From positions 1 through 52,219 of the forward strand of contig NZ_SMKX01000048.1 of the NCBI RefSeq assembly GCF_004349055.1: a stretch of 52,219 bases of DNA. Reading direction: 5' to 3'. Below are positions 36,111 through 45,466 of the stretch, piece after piece (position 1 is the first letter of the stretch; each line of letters opens with the position of its first letter). This DNA comes from Kribbella antibiotica (GTDB taxonomy: Bacteria > Actinomycetota > Actinomycetes > Propionibacteriales > Kribbellaceae). Position numbers and translations under genes: made by a program. The notes beneath the pieces are model-generated. The model was given only the letters and a program-made list of their open reading frames with translations. It did not search any database and had not been told where the DNA came from.

Positions 36111-38630
36111 CTACTCAGTGGCGATGGCCTGCAGCACGTTGAGTCGCGCTGCACGGCGTGACGGCCAGACTGCAGCGAGTACGCCGATCAGCGCCGAAAC
36201 GAGCATCGCGCCGATCAACTGCAGCACCGGGATGTCGAGCACGCCCAGACCGTCGTCGACGAGCACGCGCTGAATCGCGGCTGCGGTCAGCACCCCGACC
36301 AGCAGCCCGAGCAACGCGCCGAGCAGAGTCACGGCGATCGACTCGACCCGCAGCATCCGGCGCAATTGCGGGCGGTCCATCCCGATCGCCCGGAGCAGAC
36401 CGATCTCGCGCGTGCGCTCGACCACCCCGAGCGCGAGCGTGTTCACGATGCCGAGAATGGCGATCAGAACCGCCAAGGCGAGCAGCATGCCGATCACACC
36501 GGCCGCGGCATTGACCGGCCCGCGCGCCTGCGCCGCGTACGCCTGCTGGTCGCGCACCTGGATCGATGGATAGTCCTTCAGCTCGGACAGGACCGCCGTA
36601 CTGGCCTGGGCCATACTGGTGCCGTCGGCAACATCCACGTACAGCAGCGAGTCGGCCGGGGCGCCGCCGAACGACTCGTACGTCGGCAGGGCGACGACGA
36701 TCGCGTTGAGCTGCCGGTTCGGGCTGAGGATGCCGGCGACGGTCAGCTTGTGCGTGCCGCTGGTGGTGACGAGGGTGAAGGTTTTGCCGGGGGAGACGTT
36801 GAGGGTTTTGGCCAGCGTCCGCGGTACGACGGCCTGCCCCTTCGCGAGGCCGTCCAGCGAACCGGAGTCGAGCGTGACCGAGATCGGCCCAGCGAGCGTC
36901 CCGTCGCCGACACCGGTCAGCCTGACCGGGATGTCGTCGACCTTGCCGTCCTGCTGGCGGACCTGATGAACGGCCGCGACCTCGCCGAGCTTGCGGACCC
37001 GGTCGGCCACCTGCGGGCTGAACGTGTCGGGGTCCGACGAGCCGATGACTAGGTCCGACGTACCGATTGCGGCCGCGATACTCGCGTCGATCGATGCCTT
37101 GGCCGACGCGGCGATGACCACTAGCCCGCTGATCAACGCGACCGAGATCATCAACGCCGACGCGGTGGCCGACGTCCGGCGCGGGTTGCGCTCGGCGTTG
37201 CGGCGGCCGAGCGTGACGGCTGCCTTCCGGCCGAACGGCGCCATCAACGCACGTACGGCGTACCGGCTGACCAGGGGACTGGTCAGCACGATGCCGAGCA
37301 GCGCCATGGCCGAGGCCAGGCCGATCAGCACGGCGCCCGGCATGCCGCCGGCGTGGTTGGCGACTGCGTAAAGACACCCGGCCATCAGCAGGAGGAACCC
37401 ACCGAACAGCAGGCGGATGAGCAGCGAACGCTCGGGGATCGTGGCGCCGTCCCGCAGCGCCGCCATCGGTGACAGCCGGCCTGCTCGGCGCGCGGCCGGG
37501 TAGGCGGCGGCCAAGGTCAGCACGGCGCCGATCAGGTAGCAGGCGATGATCGTGGCCGGCGTGATTTGCAGCCCAGCGCTCGGGATCGCAGCGCCGAGCT
37601 GCTGATAGGCGAAATGGATCCCCGCGGCGACCGCGATTCCGAGCAGCAGCCCGAGGGTCGAACCGATCAGCCCGATGACGAGCGCCTCGGCCAGCACGGT
37701 GCGGGTGACTTGGCCGCGAGACGCACCGATCGCGCGCAGCATCGCGAGCTCCCGCGACCGCTGGGCGACCTGCATCGCGAACGTGTTCACGATCAGGAAC
37801 GCGCCGACGAACAACGCGAGCCCGGCAAACATCAGCAGGATCGAACTGAACCCACCGAAGGTCGTGTCGAGCGCGGTCTCACCATCGGCCTCGACCTGCG
37901 CGGCCGTGCGCACGTTGTAGGGGTCGCCGACCGCTTTGGCGATCGCCGTCCGGACCTGTTCGGTGTCCGCGTCGGGCTTCAGGGTGACGGCGATCGACGT
38001 CCAGCCGGGTTTGCCGAGCAGCACGAGCTGCGCGGTCGCGGAGTCGAACACCACCAGCGGCGCTCCGGCAGCCGGCCCGGCCTGGGCGGGCGTGATGATC
38101 CCGGTCAGCTTGGCGGTCACGGCTCGGGTCGCACTGACGATCCGCACCTGATCGCCGATGGCGTAACCGGCCTTCGACGCGGTCGACTGATCGAGGGCCA
38201 ACTCCGCCGTACCGAAGGGTTGCTGGCCGTCGATCAGCCGGAACGGCGAGGTGCTGATCGCATGCGGCCAGCCGGCGCCGTAGGTCGCCAGCCCGTAGGT
38301 GTCGATCGTCGACCCGTCAGGCTTGCGGATCTGCACGTCGCTCACCAGCAACTGCGCATCGGCCTCAGCAACCCCCGCCACGGCGGCCACTTCGCTCACG
38401 ACTGCGGATGCGAGCGTCGGGGGCGGGCCGTTGCGCGACTCGACCGGATCCACCGGCGTGACGGTGATGTCCGCCGTACTGCCGGCGAACTGCTTCTTCA
38501 ACGCCGTCGCCAAGGTGTCGGTGAAGACCATCGCGCCACCGACGAACGCGATCCCGAGCATCACCGCGACCGTGCACAGCGCGAACCGCAGCCGGTGCGC
38601 CAGAACCGACCGGAGGCCGATCTTGAGCAT
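36111..38630 (-). CDS. ABC transporter permease, FtsX/MacB-type, duplicated architecture
   Basis: 839 aa with a duplicated FtsX layout: TM1 near residue 20 (RFALCTVAVMLGIAFVGGAMVFTDT), an extracytoplasmic MacB_PCD-like domain, then three TMs (~255-380). A second half repeats this, ending in LGIVNTLALGVVERTREIGLLRAIGM and LIGAMLVSALIGVLAAVWPSRRAARLNVLQAIATE. Such Type VII ABC systems export lipids, peptides or antibiotics, or signal to wall hydrolases. Start overlaps the ATPase stop in TGATG, proving operon structure. Substrate unknown. Confidence 0.92.
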   Translation of the reverse strand: MLKIGLRSVLAHRLRFALCTVAVMLGIAFVGGAMVFTDTLATALKKQFAGSTADITVTPVDPVESRNGPPPTLASAVVSEVAAVAGVAEADAQLLVSDVQIRKPDGSTIDTYGLATYGAGWPHAISTSPFRLIDGQQPFGTAELALDQSTASKAGYAIGDQVRIVSATRAVTAKLTGIITPAQAGPAAGAPLVVFDSATAQLVLLGKPGWTSIAVTLKPDADTEQVRTAIAKAVGDPYNVRTAAQVEADGETALDTTFGGFSSILLMFAGLALFVGAFLIVNTFAMQVAQRSRELAMLRAIGASRGQVTRTVLAEALVIGLIGSTLGLLLGIAVAAGIHFAYQQLGAAIPSAGLQITPATIIACYLIGAVLTLAAAYPAARRAGRLSPMAALRDGATIPERSLLIRLLFGGFLLLMAGCLYAVANHAGGMPGAVLIGLASAMALLGIVLTSPLVSRYAVRALMAPFGRKAAVTLGRRNAERNPRRTSATASALMISVALISGLVVIAASAKASIDASIAAAIGTSDLVIGSSDPDTFSPQVADRVRKLGEVAAVHQVRQQDGKVDDIPVRLTGVGDGTLAGPISVTLDSGSLDGLAKGQAVVPRTLAKTLNVSPGKTFTLVTTSGTHKLTVAGILSPNRQLNAIVVALPTYESFGGAPADSLLYVDVADGTSMAQASTAVLSELKDYPSIQVRDQQAYAAQARGPVNAAAGVIGMLLALAVLIAILGIVNTLALGVVERTREIGLLRAIGMDRPQLRRMLRVESIAVTLLGALLGLLVGVLTAAAIQRVLVDDGLGVLDIPVLQLIGAMLVSALIGVLAAVWPSRRAARLNVLQAIATE

Positions 38631-39376
38631 CAGCCCGCCACGGCCGGATCGAGACTCTTCATCGTGTCCAGGACGGTCTCGGCCGTCGGGTCGAGCAGCT
38701 CGGAACGCAACCGGCCATCGGCCAGGAACAAGACGCGATCCGCATACGACGCCGCGCTCGGATCGTGGGTGACCATCACCACGGTCTGCCCGAACTCACG
38801 CACCGACCGGTGCAGGAAGCCGAGCACATCGGCCGACGACTGTGAGTCGAGGTTGCCGGTCGGCTCATCGGCGAAGACCACATCGGGCCGCGACGCCAGC
38901 GCGCGGGCGCACGCAACGCGCTGCTGCTGGCCGCCGGACAACTCCGATGGCTTGTGCTTGAGCCGATCGGTCAGACCGATCGTGTCGATGACCGTGCGCA
39001 GCCAGTCGCGATCGGGCGTGCGACCGGCCAGGTCGAGGGGGAGGGTGATGTTCTCGAACGCGGTCAGCGTCGGCACCAGGTTGAAGGCCTGGAAGACGAA
39101 CCCGATCCGGTCGCGGCGCAGGTGGGTCAGCTGCTTCTCGGGCAGGTGGCTCAACTCGACATCACCGACAAACACCTGCCCGGACGTCGGCTGGTCGAGA
39201 CCGGCCAGGCAGTGCAGCAGGGTTGACTTGCCTGATCCCGACGGGCCCATGATCGCGGTGAACCGGCCCTTGCCGAAGTCGGCACTGAGGTCCACGAGCG
39301 CATCGACCTGGGTCTGGCCGGCGCCGTACCGCTTGGTCACGCCGACAGCCCGCACGGCAGCTTCGTTCACGATCAT
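38630..39376 (-). CDS. ABC transporter ATP-binding protein, LolD/MacB type
   Basis: Walker A IMGPSGSGKSTLL, Q-loop FVFQAFNLVPTLT, signature LSGGQQQRVACARAL, Walker B VVFADEPTGNLD, switch His VTHDPSAA. The LolD/MacB signature after Walker B (NLDSQSSADVL) fits its FtsX partner. Start is uncertain: ATG 39376 gives the usual family N-terminus (MIVNEAAVRAVGV) but lies 24 nt from the strong GAGGAGGAA at 39401-39409. A GTG at 39421 overlaps the nuclease gene and lacks a ribosome site, and an in-frame CTG at 39394 is well spaced from the ribosome site. Stop overlaps the permease start. Confidence 0.93.
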   Translation of the reverse strand: MIVNEAAVRAVGVTKRYGAGQTQVDALVDLSADFGKGRFTAIMGPSGSGKSTLLHCLAGLDQPTSGQVFVGDVELSHLPEKQLTHLRRDRIGFVFQAFNLVPTLTAFENITLPLDLAGRTPDRDWLRTVIDTIGLTDRLKHKPSELSGGQQQRVACARALASRPDVVFADEPTGNLDSQSSADVLGFLHRSVREFGQTVVMVTHDPSAASYADRVLFLADGRLRSELLDPTAETVLDTMKSLDPAVAG

Positions 39377-39407
39377 GCGACGAACGGTATCCAGTAGAGG
39401 TTCCTCC

Positions 39408-40295
39408 TCAGCCGTCGACACCGATCAGGTCGACGTTCGCCGACTCGACGACGACCTCGTCGACTGATCGTTGCGGCAGCGGCGGCGGGGTGCCACCCCA
39501 CGACGGGCACAGCGGCTTGTAGTCGCACCAGTCGCACAGCGGGCCCTTGCTCGGACGCCAGTCACCGGACTCCAGCGCATAACTGATCGCCGCCCACAAC
39601 GCGGTGACCTTGCGCTCGCAGGCCCGCAGGTCGTCCTCGTCGGGGATGTAGCGCACGATCTCGCCGTTGCCGAGGTAGACCAGCTGCAGCATCGCGGGGA
39701 CGACGCCGCGCATCCGCCACAGCACGAGCGCGTAGAACTTCATCTGGAACAGCGCCTTGGCCTCGAAGAACTCCGACGGCGACCGGCCGGTCTTGTAGTC
39801 GACCACCCGGATCTCGCCGGTCGGGGCGACGTCGAGCCGGTCGACATAACCGCGCAGGACCAGACCGGATTCGAGCTCGGTCTCGACATACAGCTCGCGC
39901 TCGGCGGGCTCCAAGGCGTTCGGGTCCTCGAGCTTGAAGTACTTGCCCAGCAGTTTGTGTGCCTCGGCCAGCCAACTTGCCAGCTCTTCGCCGCTGGCAT
40001 CCTCGGCGAACAGCTCGGCCACCTCCGGCTGGTCGACGAGCACCTGCTGCCACTGCGGCTCGAGCATCTCGGCCGCGTGCTCCAGCGTCCGCTGACCGCT
40101 CGGGAGATCGAAGAGTCTTTCCAGGACGCCGTGCACGACCGTGCCCCGAACCGCCGCGGACGACGGTTTCTCCGGCAGCCGATCGACGACCCGGAAGCGA
40201 TACTTCAGCGGGCAGCTCATGAAGTCGGCCGCCCGCGACGGCGACAGCGCACCCCGCGGATGTCTGTTGACTGGTACTTCGGCCGCAACGCTCAT
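39408..40295 (-). CDS. RecB-family exonuclease (PD-(D/E)XK nuclease)
   Basis: 295 aa stand-alone Cas4/RecB-like nuclease. N-terminal ALSPSRAADFMSCPLKYRFRVVDRL and GTVVHGVLERLF are the standard opening. The active site is in VAPTGEIRVVDYKTGRSP (Asp then ExK-like), and the C-terminal CDWCDYKPLCPSW supplies clustered cysteines; with Cys in the N-terminal SCPLKY they could hold an Fe-S cluster. A RecB-like gene also neighbours trmI and mpa in Mycobacterium (Rv2119 near Rv2118c/Rv2115c). Start ATG 40295 fits the family better than the earlier GTG. Confidence 0.92.
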   Translation of the reverse strand: MSVAAEVPVNRHPRGALSPSRAADFMSCPLKYRFRVVDRLPEKPSSAAVRGTVVHGVLERLFDLPSGQRTLEHAAEMLEPQWQQVLVDQPEVAELFAEDASGEELASWLAEAHKLLGKYFKLEDPNALEPAERELYVETELESGLVLRGYVDRLDVAPTGEIRVVDYKTGRSPSEFFEAKALFQMKFYALVLWRMRGVVPAMLQLVYLGNGEIVRYIPDEDDLRACERKVTALWAAISYALESGDWRPSKGPLCDWCDYKPLCPSWGGTPPPLPQRSVDEVVVESANVDLIGVDG

Positions 40296-40364
40296 ATCGG
40301 AAACCCTAGGGGAGAGCACCGACACTTTCGGTCAACTATCGGTCTGGCTTGCCACGCTAGGCAG

Positions 40365-41162
40365 ATGAAGCCTCCCCGCGAACACGATCTTGGCTTGGAG
40401 TACGACCTCGGCACACTGCGCCGTCGACAGGTCCTGAGCCTGTTCGCCGGCGCCGGCCTGGTCGCTCTCGCCGGTTGTGCACCCGACTCCGAGCCAGCAC
40501 CGACGCCGACTCCTCCAGCCGCCTCGACCACGGGTGCCGTCGACGAGATTCCCGCAGAGACGGTCGGCCCCTACCCAGCCGACGGCTCCAACGGTCCGAA
40601 TGTGCTCACCGAGTCCGGAATTGTCCGCAGCGACATCACCAAGTCCTTCGGCACTGCGTCCGGCACGGCGACCGGCGTACCGCTGACTGTTGATCTGACC
40701 ATCCTTGATGCTGACAACGACACGCCTCTGCCCGGAGCAGCCGTCTATGTCTGGCAGTGCGATGCACAGGGCCGCTACTCGCTCTACTCCGATGGTGCGA
40801 CCAACGAGAACTACCTGCGCGGCGTCCAAGCCGCCGATGCCAATGGCAAGGTCACTTTCACGACGATCTTCCCCGGTGCCTACCCGGGCCGCTGGCCGCA
40901 CATCCACTTCGAGGTCTACGCCGGTCTGTCCGAGGCCACAGCCGTCGGCAAGATCAGCGCGACCTCGCAATTGGCCCTCCCGGAGAACGTGGCGATGGCG
41001 GTCTACGCCACTTCCGGATACGACGGCAGTATGGAGAACCTGCGCCGTACGTCGCTCACCGACGACAGCGTGTTCGGCGACGACGACGGGGTCCGGCAGC
41101 TCGCAACCGTCTCCGGAGACGCGGTCAAGGGGTACGTCGCACGGCTCAATGTCGGGGTCTGA
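40365..41162 (+). CDS. Exported intradiol ring-cleavage dioxygenase-like protein (Tat/lipoprotein signal)
   Basis: 265 aa. The N-terminus has RRRQVLSLFAGAGLVALAGC, a twin-arginine-like signal with a lipobox Cys, so the protein is probably outside the membrane. The core fits the protocatechuate/catechol dioxygenase beta-sandwich: AETVGPYPADGSN, GAAVYVWQCDAQGRYSLY, and TTIFPGAYPGRWPHIHFEVY, which contain the Tyr/Tyr/His/His iron ligands. Exported members of this group exist in actinobacteria with poorly known substrates, possibly aromatic or lignin-derived diols. ATG lacks a strong ribosome site. Divergent from the RecB-like gene by 69 nt. Confidence 0.88.
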   Translation: MKPPREHDLGLEYDLGTLRRRQVLSLFAGAGLVALAGCAPDSEPAPTPTPPAASTTGAVDEIPAETVGPYPADGSNGPNVLTESGIVRSDITKSFGTASGTATGVPLTVDLTILDADNDTPLPGAAVYVWQCDAQGRYSLYSDGATNENYLRGVQAADANGKVTFTTIFPGAYPGRWPHIHFEVYAGLSEATAVGKISATSQLALPENVAMAVYATSGYDGSMENLRRTSLTDDSVFGDDDGVRQLATVSGDAVKGYVARLNVGV

Positions 41163-41210
41163 CCTGGGCAGGTAGCAGGTTGTTACCGATGAACCAGTAG
41201 CGTTGGAGCG

Positions 41211-42365
41211 ATGGCTGAGTCGCGTGATCCCCAGAGCCCCGCCCAGCCGGCCGGCCCACCGCCGCCCGGTACCTGGGTCCTCGGCCGTATCCGCGGCATC
41301 CGCCTGACCATGCGGTTCACCTGGTTGCCGGTGGCAATGCTGCTGGCGTTCGGGTTCTCCGCGGTGATCGGCCAGCAGTTCCCCGAGATCGGCGTCTGGC
41401 GCTACGCCGCGGCGTTCGCCTTCGTGGTCGCGTTCACGGTGTCGATCCTGATCCACGAGCTGGCCCACGCGCTGATGGCGCTGCGGTTCGGGATCGGGGT
41501 GTCGGAGATCAACCTCGGATTCTTCGCGGCCGGAACCCACATCGAGGGCGAGCGCAAGCGGCCCTTCGAGGAGTTCGCCGTCTCCGTGGTCGGCCCGATC
41601 GCGTCCCTGATCGTCGGTGGCCTGGCCTACCTCGGTGCGCGTGCCGTGGACGACGGCGTCGGGTACATCGCGTTGTGGCAGCTCGCCGTCGCGAACCTGA
41701 TCGTCGGCGTCACCAACCTGCTGCCCGGCCTGCCGCTGGACGGCGGCTGGGTGCTGCGAGCCTTGGTCTGGAAGATCACCGGCAACATGCACACCGGCAC
41801 CATCGCGGCTGCCTGGGGCGGCCGGATCCTGGCCGGCCTGGTCCTCGCGCTGCCCGTCATCCTCGAGCGCGTCTTCGGCCGTGAGCCGAGCATCATCGAC
41901 TTCCTGATCGCCATGGCGGTCGGCCTGTTCCTGTACATGGGCGCGACAGCGCAGCTGATGAACGCCCGGCTGCGCAACAAGCTGCCGACCTTGCAGGTCC
42001 GCACGATGGCCCGTCGCGCGATCGCCGTGCACTCCCACACCCCGCTGTCCGAAGCCATCCGGATGGCCGGTACGGCGCACGCCGGCGCGATCGTCGTCAT
42101 CGACGGCGACGGCAAGCCGCACGCACTGGTCTCGGAAGCCGCGGTCACCGCGGTCGCGGAGAACCAGCGCCCGTGGACGACGGTCAGTGAGCTTTCCACC
42201 CGGATCGCCGCAGGCCACATCATCGGCGTCAACGACACCGGCGAAGAGATCCTGGCGACGATCCGCGAGCACCCTGCGTCGGAGTACCTGGTCCTCGATG
42301 CGGCCGGCAGCGTGTACGGCGTCCTGGCGACGGCCGACATCGAGCGGGCCTTCAGAAATCGCTGA
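41211..42365 (+). CDS. Site-2 protease (M50 zinc metallopeptidase) with CBS domains
   Basis: Intramembrane protease that cuts membrane proteins, commonly anti-sigma factors. Zinc ligands are in HELAH (His82, Glu83, His86) and Asp177 in NLLPGLPLDGGW. About five to six membrane helices lie within residues 35-250. Residues ~265-384 form a CBS-domain pair (TMARRAIAVHSHTPLSEAIRMAGTAHAGAIVVIDGDG ... VLDAAGSVYGVLATADIERAF), a cytoplasmic nucleotide-sensing module. This S2P-CBS gene next to trmI and the proteasome ATPase gene is a recurrent actinobacterial arrangement. Stop codon lies inside a 14-bp tandem repeat. Confidence 0.93.
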   Translation: MAESRDPQSPAQPAGPPPPGTWVLGRIRGIRLTMRFTWLPVAMLLAFGFSAVIGQQFPEIGVWRYAAAFAFVVAFTVSILIHELAHALMALRFGIGVSEINLGFFAAGTHIEGERKRPFEEFAVSVVGPIASLIVGGLAYLGARAVDDGVGYIALWQLAVANLIVGVTNLLPGLPLDGGWVLRALVWKITGNMHTGTIAAAWGGRILAGLVLALPVILERVFGREPSIIDFLIAMAVGLFLYMGATAQLMNARLRNKLPTLQVRTMARRAIAVHSHTPLSEAIRMAGTAHAGAIVVIDGDGKPHALVSEAAVTAVAENQRPWTTVSELSTRIAAGHIIGVNDTGEEILATIREHPASEYLVLDAAGSVYGVLATADIERAFRNR

Positions 42366-42394
42366 GCAGAAATCGCTGCGCAGAAATCGCTGAG
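42353..42394. repeat. Three tandem 14-bp repeats across the site-2 protease stop codon
   Basis: Units CAGAAATCGCTGAG, CAGAAATCGCTGCG and CAGAAATCGCTGAG run without gap. The first unit encodes the last residues RNR and the TGA. Expansion has therefore copied the end of the coding sequence into the spacer before trmI. Confidence 0.85.
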
Positions 42395-42469
42395 CCGGCG
42401 GCTGGCGAGCGCCGTACCGGTGACCTGGGTGACGGCCCGTTGGTGACCGAAAGTTAAGGTGAGCGCCTT

Positions 42470-43426
42470 ATGGCTGACTTGCGCGACTTTCCCGACCAGG
42501 CGTTCTCCGGAGTCCATCACGGCCCGCTCCAAGCGGGGGAGTGGATCACCCTCACCGACTCCAAGGGCCGCCGGCACTCGGTGTTCCTGGAGCGCGGGAA
42601 GGTCTTCCACACCACCAAGGGCGGTATCGAGCACGACGAGCTGATCGATGGGCCGGACGCCGTCGTGATCCGCTCCAAGGGCAACGTGGAGTACCTGGCG
42701 CTGCGGCCGCTGATGGCCGACTACTCGGTCTCGATGCCCCGCGGTGCCGCGGTGATCTACCCCAAGGACACGGCCCAGATCGTCACGATGGCCGATATCT
42801 TTCCGGGTGCGAAGGTCGTCGAGGCCGGCGCTGGTTCCGGTGCACTGACCACCGCCCTGCTGCGCGCCGTCGGTGTCCACGGTGAGGTCATCTCGTTCGA
42901 GCGGCGCGAGGATTTCGCCGAGGTCGCGCGGAAGAACGTGACCAACTTCTTCGGTGCCGAACACCCGGCGTGGCGGCTCGAGGTCGGCGACCTGGTCGAG
43001 AACCTCCAGGAGACCGAGGTCGACCGGATCGTCCTGGACATGCTGGCGCCCTGGGAGTGCGTGGAGGCCGCTGCGGGCGCGTTGAGCCCCGGCGGCGTGT
43101 TGTGCGCGTACGTCGCGACCACGACCCAGCTGAGCCGTTTTGTGGAGACTCTGAGGGCACACGGCGAATTCACTGAGCCGCGCGCGTGGGAGTCACTCGT
43201 GCGAGACTGGCACGTGGAGGGTCTGGCGGTTCGTCCGGGACACCGGATGCAAGGTCACACCGCCTTTTTGGTCACTGCCCGACGGATGGCGCATGGGGTT
43301 CAGGCACCCCGTAAGAAGCGCCGGCCGGCACCGGGCGCGTACGGCGACGACTACACGGGCCCCCGTCGCGCTGACGGATCTGAGGATGCCTCCGAAGTTC
43401 CGGGTGCATCCGCAACCGACACGTGA
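42470..43426 (+). CDS. trmI: tRNA (adenine-58-N1)-methyltransferase TrmI
   Basis: SAM-dependent enzyme that makes m1A58 in the T-loop of tRNA, acting as a tetramer. N-terminal beta domain (FSGVHHGPLQAGEWITLTDSKGRRHSVFLERGKVFHTTKGGIEHDELIDG) is typical. SAM motif I is VVEAGAGSGALTTALLRAVG, and VDRIVLDMLAPWECVEAA carries the catalytic Asp region. ATG 42470 follows TAAGGTGAG. The C-terminus is extended and basic/acidic (RKKRRPAPGAYGDDYTG...). It sits directly before the proteasome ATPase gene, as in mycobacteria. 318 aa. Confidence 0.95.
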   Translation: MADLRDFPDQAFSGVHHGPLQAGEWITLTDSKGRRHSVFLERGKVFHTTKGGIEHDELIDGPDAVVIRSKGNVEYLALRPLMADYSVSMPRGAAVIYPKDTAQIVTMADIFPGAKVVEAGAGSGALTTALLRAVGVHGEVISFERREDFAEVARKNVTNFFGAEHPAWRLEVGDLVENLQETEVDRIVLDMLAPWECVEAAAGALSPGGVLCAYVATTTQLSRFVETLRAHGEFTEPRAWESLVRDWHVEGLAVRPGHRMQGHTAFLVTARRMAHGVQAPRKKRRPAPGAYGDDYTGPRRADGSEDASEVPGASATDT

Positions 43427-43501
43427 TGGGATTCAGCTTGCCCAGCGAGGTTTTCTGGGTAAGGTCCATAAGGTCGAGCCCCACATGGTGAGGTGATGAT
43501 C

Positions 43502-45238
43502 GTGGCTGGAGACGAGAGTCCTACCGCGGCAGAGCTGCGTAACCAGGTCCGGTACCTGGAGGCCGAGGTCGCAGCGTTGCGGCGTCGGTTGTTGGAGCAC
43601 CCGGCTGATAGCCGGTCGCTCGAAAGCAGGCTGTCCGAAACACAGAACTCCCTGGCGAGTGTCACCGCTCAGAACGAGCGGCTGGCCGACACGCTGCGGG
43701 AGGCGCGAGAGAAGATCATCGCCCTGAAGGAGGAAGTCGACCGGCTGGCGCAACCGCCGTCCGGATTCGGCACCTTCCTCGGCCGCAACGACGACGACAC
43801 GCTGGACGTGTTCACCGGGGGCCGCAAGCTCCGGGTGGCCGCCAGCCCGTCGATCGACCTGGACGAGCTGAAGCTCGGCCAGGAGTTGATGCTGAACGAG
43901 GCGTTGAACGTGGTCGAGGCCTGCGACTTCGAGGTCGTCGGCGAAGTGGTCATGCTGAAGGAAGTGCTGGCCGACGGAGAACGGGCGCTGGTGACCGCGC
44001 AGGCCGACGAGGAACGGGTCGTCCGGCTCGCCTCGCCGCTGCTCGACATCGCGCTGCGGACCGGCGACTCGCTGCTGCTGGAGCCCCGCTCCGGCTATGT
44101 GTACGAGAAGATCCCGAAGTCCGAGGTCGAGGAGCTGGTGCTCGAAGAGGTACCGGACATCGACTACACGCAGATCGGTGGTCTGGCCGGCCAGATCGAG
44201 CAGATCCGGGATGCGGTCGAGATGCCGTACCTGCACAAGGACCTGTTCCTGGAGCACGAGCTCAAGCCGCCGAAAGGCGTCCTGCTCTACGGCCCACCCG
44301 GCTGTGGCAAGACGCTGATCGCGAAGGCGGTCGCGAACTCGCTGGCCAAGAAGGTGGCCGAGAAGACCGGTGTCGAGGGCAGGTCGTTCTTCCTCAACAT
44401 CAAGGGTCCGGAGCTCCTGAACAAGTACGTCGGTGAGACCGAGCGGCACATCCGCCTGGTCTTCCAGCGGGCTCGGGAGAAGGCCTCCGAGGGCATGCCG
44501 GTGATCGTGTTCTTCGACGAGATGGACTCGCTGTTCCGCACCCGCGGCTCCGGTGTCTCCTCCGACGTCGAGAACACCATCGTCCCGCAGCTGCTCAGCG
44601 AGATCGACGGTGTCGAGGGCCTGGAGAACGTCCTGGTCATCGGAGCCTCGAACCGTGAGGACATGATCGACCCGGCGATCCTGCGGCCGGGCCGGCTGGA
44701 CGTGAAGATCAAGATCGAGCGGCCGGACGCCGAGTCCGCCCGCGACATCTTCTCGAAGTACCTGACCACCACGCTGCCCCTGCACGCCGAGGACCTGAGT
44801 GAATTCGGCGGCGACCGGGCCTCGTGTGTGAGCGGGATGATTCAGCGCACGGTGGAGCGGATGTACACCGAGGCCGACGAGAATCGCTTCCTGGAGGTCA
44901 CCTATGCCAACGGTGACAAGGAAGTCCTGTACTTCAAGGACTTCAACTCGGGTGCGATGATCCAGAACATCGTCGACCGCGCGAAGAAGATGGCGATCAA
45001 GGCGTTCCTCGACGACGGGCAGAAGGGTCTGCGGGTGCAACACATGCTGCAGGCCTGCGTGGACGAGTTCAAGGAGAACGAGGACCTCCCGAACACGACC
45101 AACCCCGACGACTGGGCCCGGATCTCCGGCAAGAAGGGCGAGCGGATCGTCTACATCCGCACGCTCATCTCCGGCAAGCAAGGCACCGAGCCCGGCCGGT
45201 CGATCGACACCGCGACCAACACGGGTCAGTACCTGTAG
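43502..45238 (+). CDS. arc: Proteasome-associated AAA+ ATPase (ARC / Mpa)
   Basis: Hexameric unfoldase that recognises Pup-tagged proteins and feeds them to the 20S proteasome. Residues ~8-75 are the coiled coil that binds Pup ([23 protein letters not shown]...). Tandem OB folds cover ~80-225. The AAA module has Walker A GPPGCGKT (~264-271) and Walker [13 protein letters not shown] (~334-345). The C-terminus ends in GQYL, the tail that docks into the alpha ring. GTG 43502 is chosen because GAGGTGAT lies 4-8 nt before it; GTG 43493 or ATG 43496 are alternatives. A strong terminator hairpin follows. Confidence 0.96.
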   Translation: MAGDESPTAAELRNQVRYLEAEVAALRRRLLEHPADSRSLESRLSETQNSLASVTAQNERLADTLREAREKIIALKEEVDRLAQPPSGFGTFLGRNDDDTLDVFTGGRKLRVAASPSIDLDELKLGQELMLNEALNVVEACDFEVVGEVVMLKEVLADGERALVTAQADEERVVRLASPLLDIALRTGDSLLLEPRSGYVYEKIPKSEVEELVLEEVPDIDYTQIGGLAGQIEQIRDAVEMPYLHKDLFLEHELKPPKGVLLYGPPGCGKTLIAKAVANSLAKKVAEKTGVEGRSFFLNIKGPELLNKYVGETERHIRLVFQRAREKASEGMPVIVFFDEMDSLFRTRGSGVSSDVENTIVPQLLSEIDGVEGLENVLVIGASNREDMIDPAILRPGRLDVKIKIERPDAESARDIFSKYLTTTLPLHAEDLSEFGGDRASCVSGMIQRTVERMYTEADENRFLEVTYANGDKEVLYFKDFNSGAMIQNIVDRAKKMAIKAFLDDGQKGLRVQHMLQACVDEFKENEDLPNTTNPDDWARISGKKGERIVYIRTLISGKQGTEPGRSIDTATNTGQYL

Positions 45239-45296
45239 ACGAAGACGATGGGCGACGTGTGTCCGCGGAGAGCGCGGACCACGTCGCCTTCGTCGT
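45239..45296 (+). terminator. Strong hairpin terminator after the proteasome ATPase gene
   Basis: GGCGACGTG (45251-45259) pairs with CACGTCGCC (45280-45288), and inside it GTCCGCG pairs with CGCGGAC with one bulged T. An outer GACGAAG/CTTCGTC pairing extends it past a 6-nt bulge. No U-tract follows, as is common for actinobacterial terminators. Confidence 0.8.
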
Positions 45297-45466
45297 GTTG
45301 TGCGGCTCGCTACGCTCCCCGCGTGCGGGGGCTTCGCCACCCGCGCCCCCCAAAGCGCTAGCCCGACCGCCTTAACCCTGCGGCTTCGGGGCGGTGCGTC
45401 GTTCCGGGGGAGGGTGGGGGATTCCCCCGATACCTGTACGTCGATCGCGGCCCTACCGTGAGCGGT
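45297..45466. other. Spacer with further small stem-loops
   Basis: About 170 nt between the terminator and the next gene. Contains CCCCGC-GT-GCGGGG, GGC-TTC-GCC and other G+C-rich short inverted repeats (45314-45405). No coding frame stands out. It may be an extragenic palindrome cluster. Confidence 0.4.

Noticed and set aside
40332..42272. 646-codon minus-strand frame over the dioxygenase-like and site-2 protease genes
   Set aside because: Crosses two real genes and their intergenic gap; composition typical of antisense frames.
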